A stretch of 8,454 nucleotides of DNA. It comes from Candidatus Cloacimonadota bacterium. GTDB taxonomy: Bacteria > Cloacimonadota > Cloacimonadia > Cloacimonadales > Cloacimonadaceae. The translations under genes were made by a program, and so were the position numbers. The stretch spans positions 2,491-10,944 of the forward strand of contig JAQUJJ010000118.1 in NCBI GenBank assembly GCA_028681035.1, written 5' to 3'. Position 1 is the first letter of the stretch. Every line of letters begins with the position of its first letter. Positions 1 through 5,023 of this stretch are shown in pieces. Below the pieces are notes generated by a model. The model was not told the DNA's origin and searched no databases. It worked only from the letters and a program-made list of their open reading frames with translations.

Positions 1-101
1 GTCGCTAACATGACTGAGAAAGCTGGCATAAATCTACTGTCAGCCAAATGAGTTTACCTTCGCAAACCAAGAGAAAGCGACAAGGACTCCACACCCCCTA
101 C

Positions 102-127
102 TTCTCGACTTCTCGACTTCTCGACTT
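102..127. repeat. Short tandem repeat, three copies of TTCTCGAC
   Basis: Three perfect head-to-tail copies of the 8-bp unit TTCTCGAC, followed by TT, start just beyond the stop codon of the minus-strand gene at 132-575. The rest of positions 1-131 shows no gene, terminator or other structure I can support. The repeat may be a simple slippage product. Confidence 0.8.
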
Positions 128-131
128 ACAA

Positions 132-575
132 TCACATCTGCGCAACCATCCCCTCCCATCCCTTCACCTTGGGCAGCAAACCCGCTTCCACAGCAGCTTT
201 CACAGATATACATGGCAGCGTATCTTCCGCTATTTGGCTATTAGTGAGGCTTAGTAGCTGCACTCCCATTATCCGCTGCATACTCCACATGAGCTTTAGC
301 CACAGGTTATTCCAGGCGGGCAGGGGATTATCACGGTTACTCGGAAGGTGGTTGTAGAGCTGCAAATAATCTTTGAAATCCTGCACATATGCTTGCGATA
401 GCTGCAACTGCTTCAGATTATCGCAAATGGCTTTAAACTGCATATTTCCTGCATGGGTTTTGTGTTTCCCCTTACTGCGGATTATGTAGCGGTTTATGCC
501 CGGATGGTAATAGATAACGCTATCATCCGCCTGCCCCGTGTAACCGCCAATCAGGTTCTTAAAATGTACTTTCAT
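132..575 (-). CDS. Conserved hypothetical protein, 147 aa
   Basis: I cannot assign a function. The start is well supported: a GGAG Shine-Dalgarno core lies about eight bases before the ATG at 575. The protein is soluble in character, with no signal peptide or membrane segment. It opens with a basic, Gly/Tyr-containing stretch (FKNLIGGYTGQADDSVIYY, residues 5-23), followed by a Lys/Arg-rich segment around residues 28-41. The middle is Gln/Leu-rich and probably helical (about 45-75). A Trp-rich helix (WNNLWLKLMWSMQ, 88-100) follows, and the C-terminus reads AGLLPKVKGWEGM (132-144). From memory this resembles a family of similar-sized hypothetical proteins recurring in Cloacimonadota genomes, which I could not check. 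The gene has no visible operon partner, and nothing links it to the CRISPR locus. Confidence 0.8.
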   Translation of the reverse strand: MKVHFKNLIGGYTGQADDSVIYYHPGINRYIIRSKGKHKTHAGNMQFKAICDNLKQLQLSQAYVQDFKDYLQLYNHLPSNRDNPLPAWNNLWLKLMWSMQRIMGVQLLSLTNSQIAEDTLPCISVKAAVEAGLLPKVKGWEGMVAQM

Positions 576-614
576 GGGTATCTCCTTTTTTAGTGGGGAT
601 TTTTATCCCTCTAT

Positions 615-620
615 AGTATA
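615..620 (-). promoter_or_regulatory. Possible -10 element for the 147-aa gene
   Basis: On the minus strand this reads TATACT, one mismatch from TATAAT, and lies 39 bases before the ATG at 575. I see no good -35 hexamer at the right distance, so this is only suggestive. A small hairpin (GGGAT, four-T loop, ATCCC) lies between it and the Shine-Dalgarno sequence. Confidence 0.3.
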
Positions 621-743
621 AGGGGGACAAATGTTGGGTTTTGGGACAGATTTGCCAATTACCTTACAGTTTCCCGCTTGGGGTGGCAAATTCCGCTTTG
701 CTACAGTGAACGCAGTTCGCTTATAAAGGCAGCTACACTGCCT

Positions 744-765
744 CTGCCGAATCGGAATTCGGCAG
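744..765. repeat. Perfect 8-bp inverted repeat
   Basis: CTGCCGAA (744-751) and TTCGGCAG (758-765) are perfect complements around a 6-nt loop. There is no T-tract on either side, so this is not an evident terminator. Its role is unknown. Confidence 0.7.
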
Positions 766-875
766 CCCTGCATATTACCCCCCCCTCCCAAGCCCTTCCT
801 TGCTTAACCGAAGTGGGACTCATCGGGATTCGATCGGGATCTCATCGGGTTGCAACCCGTTCAACACCGCTTGAG

Positions 876-940
876 ATGGGCTTTGGCACAGCTTCGGATA
901 AGCAAGACCGTAGCCGGAGCTTGCCCAAAGCTCCGCCCAT
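876..940. repeat. Long imperfect foldback (about 65 nt)
   Basis: The left arm, starting ATGGG then CTTTGG and ending CTTCGG (876-897), pairs with the right arm CCGGAGC...CCAAAG...GCCCAT (914-940). There are a few mismatches and one 4-nt asymmetry in the right arm. The loop is about 16 nt. This could be a small structured RNA, a miniature mobile element or a degraded repeat. No promoter or T-tract supports one choice. Confidence 0.55.
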
Positions 941-976
941 AAGTAACAGTATATTAATAATATGCGAGGTATAACG

Positions 977-996
977 CGGAGGATTGGCATCCTCCG
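977..996. repeat. 8-bp hairpin with TGGC loop
   Basis: CGGAGGAT (977-984) and ATCCTCCG (989-996) are perfect complements around a 4-nt loop. The flanks are A/C-rich, without a T-run, so a terminator is not supported. Confidence 0.65.
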
Positions 997-1025
997 ACTA
1001 CAACACTACACTATATGTTCAAAAT

Positions 1026-1052
1026 AGTCCCACGGTACGTCATTTCAGACAG
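1026..1052 (-). repeat. Degenerate outlying REP unit
   Basis: This matches the inverted REP unit that begins the two blocks flanking the transposase (AGTCCCA, then ATTTCAGA), but the palindrome is damaged: ACGGTACG stands where ATCGGGACG is expected. It lies 24 bp outside the upstream block and looks like a decayed extra copy. Confidence 0.5.
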
Positions 1053-1076
1053 AACGCAGCATCCAAGAACATCCAG

Positions 1077-1304
1077 AGTCCCATCGGGACGATATTTTAG
1101 ATAGACAAGAAACATGAACACAAAAATAATGATTCCAATATAAATTGAAATGTAATGGCGGCTGTTAATGTATTTATGCCGTCCCTACAGGACTCGAGGT
1201 ATATGCGAGATATCCGTGCGAGCGATCTGAAATGCCGTCCCGAAGGGACTCATGCGCTTTTATAATTCCTGTGTTGCTATCTAAAATACCGTCCCTATGG
1301 GACT
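1077..1304. repeat. Upstream REP block (four units, 228 bp)
   Basis: Four REP-like units lie at 1077-1104 (inverted), about 1167-1194, 1223-1250 and 1277-1304. The unit is 28 nt: CTATCTRAAAT, two variable bases, CGTCCC, a 3-nt loop and GGGACT. The hairpin stem is GTCCC/GGGAC with loops ATC, GAA and TAT. The second unit has a shorter stem and lacks the CTATCT half. The block is collinear with the one at 1840-2067: same length, and palindromes at the same offsets. It ends 41 bp before the transposase start codon. REP palindromes flanking a tyrosine transposase are the hallmark of RAYT loci. Confidence 0.8.
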
Positions 1305-1345
1305 TATGCCACATGTGAATTATCATATAGAAAAAGGAAGACATT

Positions 1346-1837
1346 ATGACCAATACCTACACCCAAATATACATTCATTATGTTTTTGCCATAGAAATCA
1401 GACTGCGGCACTTGACTGAAGAAAGGCAAAAAGAACTGTATGCTTACTCCGCAGGTATTATTAAAGAGCTGAATTGCTTTCTGCAATGTATAGGCGGTAT
1501 GGAAGATCATATCCATATTTTGGTAGGGTTACATCCCACGCTTTCGGTTTCTGAGTTTGCCCAAAAAATCAAAGCCAACACATCTCGCTTTATCAACGAG
1601 AAAGGTTGGGCATTAGGTAAATTTAAGTGGCAAAGTGGTTTTGGAGCGTTTTCCGTTTCCCAAAGTGGCTTAGAAAAAACAAGGAATTACATACATAATC
1701 AAAAAGAACACCATCAGCATAAATCATTTAGCAACGAATATGAAACCTTCTTGACCCAATACCGCATCGAATATGATAAGCAATATGTATTTCACGATCC
1801 GGATACTACAATAGAAAACAATGACACGACTCCATGA
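1346..1837 (+). CDS. HUH/Y1 single-strand transposase, REP-associated (IS200/RAYT-like)
   Basis: A 163-aa protein of the Y1 transposase family (IS200/IS605 TnpA and RAYT relatives), which nicks single-stranded DNA at hairpin ends through a tyrosine. The N-terminus (NTYTQIYIHYVFA, residues 3-15) is typical of the family. The HUH metal-binding pair is H55-I-H57 in DHIHILVGLHP. The likely nucleophile is Y115 in NYIHNQKEHH, with Q119 completing the metal site. Length is normal for the family, with about 12 extra polar residues at the C-terminus. An AAGGAAG ribosome-binding site precedes the ATG by five bases. The gene stands alone (no TnpB or IscB partner) and lies between two REP blocks, which favours a RAYT or a REP-mobilising IS200-like enzyme over a standard IS200. 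It looks intact. Confidence 0.9.
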   Translation: MTNTYTQIYIHYVFAIEIRLRHLTEERQKELYAYSAGIIKELNCFLQCIGGMEDHIHILVGLHPTLSVSEFAQKIKANTSRFINEKGWALGKFKWQSGFGAFSVSQSGLEKTRNYIHNQKEHHQHKSFSNEYETFLTQYRIEYDKQYVFHDPDTTIENNDTTP

Positions 1838-1839
1838 TG

Positions 1840-2067
1840 AGTCCCATCGGGACGCCATTTCAGATAGAAAAGAAACATGAACACGAAAACATGAACCCCA
1901 TGAAGAAGTAAATTGTGATTACGATGTATACATATAATATGCCGTCCCTACAGGACTAGAGGTGTTTATGAGACTATCGTGCGAGCTATCTGAAATGGCG
2001 ACCCGATGGGACTCGTGCGCTTTTACGATACCCTTGATTCTATCTAAAATTGCGTCCTGATGGGACT
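1840..2067. repeat. Downstream REP block (four units, 228 bp)
   Basis: REP-like units lie at 1840-1867 (inverted), about 1930-1957, 1986-2013 and 2040-2067. They fall at the same internal offsets as in the upstream block, which lies 763 bp to the left. The palindromes and the 17 nt after the first unit are well conserved, while the sequence between units has diverged. The third unit has a T-to-A change and the fourth a C-to-T change that weaken the hairpin. The block starts two bases after the transposase stop codon and ends 8 bp before the CRISPR array. Confidence 0.8.
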
Positions 2068-2075
2068 AACCCTTG

Positions 2076-3369
2076 GTTTCAGCTTGACACCAAAACCTTA
2101 TAGAGTGATATGGAGATGAAGGAGCTGACAAGCGCAATGAAGTTTCAGCTTGACACCAAAACCTTATAGAGTGATATGATAATACTTTCTTACCTCCCTC
2201 GTATGTAGTTTCAGCTTGACACCAAAACCTTATAGAGTGATATACAATCACATCAACTTTAGTTCAGATACAAGTTTCAGCTTGACACCAAAACCTTATA
2301 GAGTGATATATCCTGGGCAATCTGGTCTTATCGTGAACAGTTTCAGCTTGACACCAAAACCTTATAGAGTGATATTACGGTTATACACCAGCGAGAGCCG
2401 TATCAGTTTCAGCTTGACACCAAAACCTTATAGAGTGATATGATCGGCGTCCGCCGGTACCAGTGAGCTGAGTTTCAGCTTGACACCAAAACCTTATAGA
2501 GTGATATTTCCGGGCTGCTTCCGAGACTACCTATGGGGTTTCAGCTTGACACCAAAACCTTATAGAGTGATATCGTCTTGATGTCCAGCAGGTCTGCCAA
2601 GTAGTTTCAGCTTGACACCAAAACCTTATAGAGTGATATCGATTGGCGTTATCCTCTGCATGTTGCACAGGTTTCAGCTTGACACCAAAACCTTATAGAG
2701 TGATATCCTCTGGAGTGGTTACAATTCCAACCGTCCCGTTTCAGCTTGACACCAAAACCTTATAGAGTGATATGCATTACCTGTTCCGTTCTCTGGTTGC
2801 CGAGTTTCAGCTTGACACCAAAACCTTATAGAGTGATATAGCACCCCGCCCAACTCAGCCCTTCCACTGTGTTTCAGCTTGACACCAAAACCTTATAGAG
2901 TGATATCTATACTGATGATAGTTTGATCGTGCGAGTGTTTCAGCTTGACACCAAAACCTTATAGAGTGATATAGCAATAAACGATTTGGAGCGGAGAATG
3001 GATGTTTCAGCTTGACACCAAAACCTTATAGAGTGATATTATCCATACGCCATTGCGCGGGTCTATCCTGTTTCAGCTTGACACCAAAACCTTATAGAGT
3101 GATATCCAAAGCGATTGACTATTATTACAACCGTCGTTTCAGCTTGACACCAAAACCTTATAGAGTGATATGAATATCGGGCTATCAAAAACCACAATCT
3201 AGTTTCAGCTTGACACCAAAACCTTATAGAGTGATATAATAAGCAAAAAAAAGTTTGCAGAGACTATGTTTCAGCTTGACACCAAAACCTTATAGAGTGA
3301 TATAGATTGATTCAGAGATTCTCGAAGATTCCAGTTTCAGCTTGACACCAAAACCTTATAGAGTGATAT
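2076..3369 (+). CRISPR. Type II-C CRISPR array, 20 repeats and 19 spacers
   Basis: The repeat is 36 bp, beginning GTTTCAGCTTGACACC and ending TTATAGAGTGATAT. All 20 copies read as identical, including both terminal ones. Spacers are 30 nt, except the 9th, 10th, 12th and 14th, which are 31 nt. No two spacers are alike. A GTTT start and an AT end in the crRNA-sense orientation are usual for II-C repeats (Neisseria, Campylobacter), so crRNAs should be made from the plus strand, toward cas2 and against the cas genes. The left edge touches the REP block. The right edge is followed by a terminator and then cas2. No decayed end repeat marks the old end. Confidence 0.98.
2084..2111 (+). promoter_or_regulatory. 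Promoter inside the CRISPR repeat (first copy; present in all 20)
   Basis: Within each repeat, bases 9-14 are TTGACA, a perfect -35. The repeat ends in TGATAT, giving a 16-bp gap to TGATAT, or 17 bp to GATAT plus the first spacer base. AGTGATAT also resembles the AGTGCTACAAT end of the Neisseria meningitidis repeat, whose embedded -10 starts transcription within each spacer. The -10 here is weaker (about three to four of six consensus bases). By analogy every spacer would have its own start site. The repeat-internal promoter is known for II-C; its activity here is inferred. Confidence 0.6.
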
Positions 3370-3380
3370 ATTGCTCTCGT

Positions 3381-3408
3381 AAGCCCCTGCGTTTGCAGGG
3401 GCTTATTT
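3381..3408 (+). terminator. Intrinsic terminator after the CRISPR array
   Basis: A perfect 10-bp stem, AAGCCCCTGC (3381-3390) with GCAGGGGCTT (3395-3404) around a GTTT loop, is followed by ATTTTG. The T-rich side is on the plus strand, so it stops array transcripts 12 bp after the last repeat and before they enter cas2 antisense. Read on the minus strand the hairpin is followed by ACGAGAGC, so it is less suited to ending the cas mRNA. Confidence 0.85.
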
Positions 3409-3427
3409 TGCTTAAGTCGCAGAAAAA

Positions 3428-3778
3428 TCAAGCGTCATCGTCCTCAAAGATGAGGAGTTGGTCAGGATTTTCTTTGGATTTTCTGCGGTGGTTGTTTTCC
3501 ATAATGCGGATGTTGCCAAATTGTTTATCGGTAAACGTGAGGATATTTACCTTGCCTCTCACCGGAATGTGTGCTTCCACTTTTTGAAAAATGCTTTCCA
3601 GCTTTTCCCGAGGTCCGCAGTATTTGGCATATACAGAAAACTGACACATACCAAAGCCCTCTTTTTCCAGAAAATTCCTGAACTTGGTGGCAATCCTGCG
3701 TTCATTTGCTTCCACCACAGGGAGATCGAACATTACCATAATCCACATAAGCCTATACCCGTTTAATATGGTTTCCAT
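3428..3778 (-). CDS. cas2: CRISPR-associated protein Cas2 (116 aa, from the start at 3778)
   Basis: Cas2 is the small ferredoxin-fold dimer that bridges two Cas1 dimers in the spacer-integration complex. From the ATG at 3778 the protein begins METILNGYRLMWIMVMFDLP. D18 in FDLP is the conserved first-strand aspartate. FRNFLEKEGFGMCQFSVYAKYC (about 35-56) is the family core, and the tail NPDQLLIFEDD is usual for type II Cas2. The frame stays open to 3871, but the 31 extra residues look unlike Cas2. An AAAGGAAA ribosome-binding site lies just before 3778 and a plausible promoter lies within the extension, so I prefer 3778. The gene ends 58 bp from the CRISPR array and converges on it. It lies 324 bp from cas1, an unusually wide gap. 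Confidence 0.93.
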   Translation of the reverse strand: METILNGYRLMWIMVMFDLPVVEANERRIATKFRNFLEKEGFGMCQFSVYAKYCGPREKLESIFQKVEAHIPVRGKVNILTFTDKQFGNIRIMENNHRRKSKENPDQLLIFEDDDA

Positions 3779-3810
3779 ATTATTTCCTTTAACCCAAAAT
3801 ATGCAATTGG

Positions 3811-3867
3811 AGTTCAAGCCGGATATGATAATTCTGCATTGTGACATATTCAATACCGGCTTGGACT
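3811..3867 (-). promoter_or_regulatory. cas2 promoter framed by an inverted repeat
   Basis: On the minus strand a -35 TTGAAT (3853-3848) is followed after exactly 17 bp by a -10 TATCAT (3830-3825), about 47 bases before the cas2 ATG at 3778. The hexamers are bracketed by AGTTCAAGCCGG (3811-3822) and CCGGCTTGGACT (3856-3867), complementary arms with one mismatch, each two bases from a hexamer. The symmetry suggests an operator, or a hairpin at the 5' end of the cas2 transcript. Function is inferred. Confidence 0.5.
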
Positions 3868-3947
3868 TCAATTACACTTTCTTGTCATATGAACTTGACT
3901 GAAGCCTTGCCTTCGCTACCGATAATAAAAGTGTGTCCTGAAGTCCA
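3862..3947. repeat. 86-nt foldback between cas1 and cas2
   Basis: TGGACTTCA (3862-3870) pairs perfectly with TGAAGTCCA (3939-3947). After a small 3/4-nt internal loop, ACACTTT (3874-3880) pairs with AAAGTGT (3928-3934). The 47-nt apical part contains the smaller inverted pair GAAG...CTTC. Such a two-part stem suggests a structured RNA or a miniature mobile element. The strand is not decided. Confidence 0.5.
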
Positions 3948-4025
3948 GTGTGCCGTTAAGTTATAGGTGGACATATAATTAGCATAGACACAAAGGACTC
4001 CAGAACAAAACGCTTTCATGTAAAG

Positions 4026-4053
4026 TCCAAACGGCTAATGAAACACGTTTGGA
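4026..4053. repeat. Perfect 8-bp hairpin downstream of cas1
   Basis: TCCAAACG (4026-4033) and CGTTTGGA (4046-4053) enclose a 12-nt loop about 50 bp past the cas1 stop codon. Read with cas1 it is followed by CTTTACATG, a poor T-tract, so it could be at best a weak terminator or an RNA 3' end stabiliser. Confidence 0.5.
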
Positions 4054-4102
4054 ATACTTGAAGTTAAGCTCAGCCATTTGAACTCCATATGCACTATTAG
4101 AA

Positions 4103-5023
4103 TTAAGTTTGGTTTAGCTGCTCCTGCAGCTTAAACATAGAATCGGCAGCAATTTGGGGATAGAGTATGCCTGCCTTTTTTTGCACAAGAGACAGCACAA
4201 AATCACTTACAGCCCGCTGAATACAGTACCTGATATGAGAATTAGTATCTGCTATTACCACAGGTAAATCCAGCAAGGCTATCAGAGTTTTCTTATGTGC
4301 AGTAGTTAAGGGGCTGGTTTCAGTTATCTGTTGCATGCTTATGCAAAGGTCTATATAGGGGCGGAAAGGCTCCATAAGATCATCTGCAAGACAGTAGGGG
4401 TTCATCTGGTTATGGTGATGTATCCCAAGCTCTGGAATAAGCCCGGCTGCCACGATATTCCTGCACATACTTGCCCGCAGGATAGCATAGCCGTAATTTA
4501 GGAAACTGTTTATCCCCGGTAAATCTGGGTTGCGCCTGAACCCTGTGCCAAACAGCCTTTCCCAGTATATTCTGGCTGCGATAGCCTCGTTGTTTCCGGT
4601 ATCGCCGGATAGCACCTTGTCTGCCAGGATATCCAGATCGTTATGGCGACGCTTGTTTAGCTCCAGCACAGCAGCCTGATTGAGGATTTTTGCCTTTATC
4701 ACCTGCTGCCAGAGGTTTTTCTTTAGGGGCAGGCTGCTCTTTATCTGCAATTCTATCCTATCCTTGCGATACACATTGTTGCCATAAGGCAGGGTGATGG
4801 CGCAGGGCACGGCATTCTGTCCGCAATGAATGATGGGGATGTTATTCTCGCTAAGGCGCATGATGGCTTTGTTGGAGATGTATGCTCCATAGGAATTGAT
4901 GATTAGCGTCTCGATATCCGATAGTGGTATCTTTTCCTCAGCTTCTTGCTGTTTTACCAGCAGAAAGCCCTTGCTTACAGAAATGCTGATTCCATCGGAA
5001 GAAATCTCCACTACGCTATTCAT
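4103..5023 (-). CDS. cas1: CRISPR-associated endonuclease/integrase Cas1 (306 aa)
   Basis: Cas1 is the metal-dependent integrase that inserts new spacers at the array together with Cas2. The protein has the usual beta-rich N-terminal domain (about 1-80) and a helical catalytic domain. The expected active-site residues are present: E146 in NEAIAARIYWERLFG, the histidine cluster HHH at 202-204 (H203 most likely catalytic) and E218 in DDLMEPFRPYID. Length is normal for type II Cas1. The ATG overlaps the end of cas9 by 8 bp (ATGAATAG) and has no strong ribosome-binding site, which suggests translational coupling to cas9. No csn2 or cas4 accompanies it, which fits subtype II-C. The gene looks intact. 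Confidence 0.96.
   Translation of the reverse strand: MNSVVEISSDGISISVSKGFLLVKQQEAEEKIPLSDIETLIINSYGAYISNKAIMRLSENNIPIIHCGQNAVPCAITLPYGNNVYRKDRIELQIKSSLPLKKNLWQQVIKAKILNQAAVLELNKRRHNDLDILADKVLSGDTGNNEAIAARIYWERLFGTGFRRNPDLPGINSFLNYGYAILRASMCRNIVAAGLIPELGIHHHNQMNPYCLADDLMEPFRPYIDLCISMQQITETSPLTTAHKKTLIALLDLPVVIADTNSHIRYCIQRAVSDFVLSLVQKKAGILYPQIAADSMFKLQEQLNQT

Larger units (their letters stand above)
576..1076. other. Non-coding stretch rich in hairpins and palindromes
   Basis: No reading frame here has a convincing start or protein-like composition. What it holds: an 8-bp inverted repeat with a 6-nt loop (744-765), three near-tandem ATCGGG units (about 819-849), a perfect 14-bp palindrome (846-859), a long imperfect foldback (876-940), an 8-bp hairpin with a TGGC loop (977-996) and a degenerate inverted REP unit (1026-1052). 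None of the hairpins is followed by a clear T-run, so none is called a terminator. The density of structure suggests old mobile or REP-type debris. Confidence 0.6.
1077..2067 (+). mobile_element. REP-transposase cassette (REP block, Y1 transposase, REP block)
   Basis: The unit consists of two directly repeated 228-bp REP blocks on either side of one Y1 transposase gene. Outer ends are set at the first and last recognisable palindromes. The real element ends and cleavage sites cannot be fixed from one copy. No target-site duplication is expected, because Y1 enzymes do not make one. The right end lies 8 bp before the first CRISPR repeat. Confidence 0.65.

Noticed and set aside
678..974. 98-aa plus-strand frame in the hairpin-rich stretch
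   Set aside because: It runs across palindromes and repeated ATCGGG units, has no ribosome-binding site and shows no protein-like pattern.
1840..1867. Similarity of REP units (ATTTCAGAT) to the CRISPR repeat start (GTTTCAGCTT), hinting at a REP-derived anti-repeat
   Set aside because: Only about seven consecutive bases can pair. The same motif is present in every REP unit, where it belongs to the REP consensus, and no tracrRNA-like tail follows consistently.
2066..2443. Open reading frames on both strands across the CRISPR array
   Set aside because: The repeat contains no stop in some frames and the 66-bp period is a multiple of three, so a frame stays open through several units. The encoded peptides simply repeat the CRISPR repeat and have no start signal.
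3428..3871. Longer Cas2 start at 3871 (147 aa)
   Set aside because: The 31 extra residues do not look like Cas2. They overlap a good promoter and the inverted repeat, and a proper ribosome-binding site precedes the inner ATG at 3778.
4314..4330. GGTTTCAGTTATCTG resembling the CRISPR repeat start, as a possible tracrRNA anti-repeat
   Set aside because: It lies within conserved cas1 coding sequence and matches only the first seven bases of the repeat.
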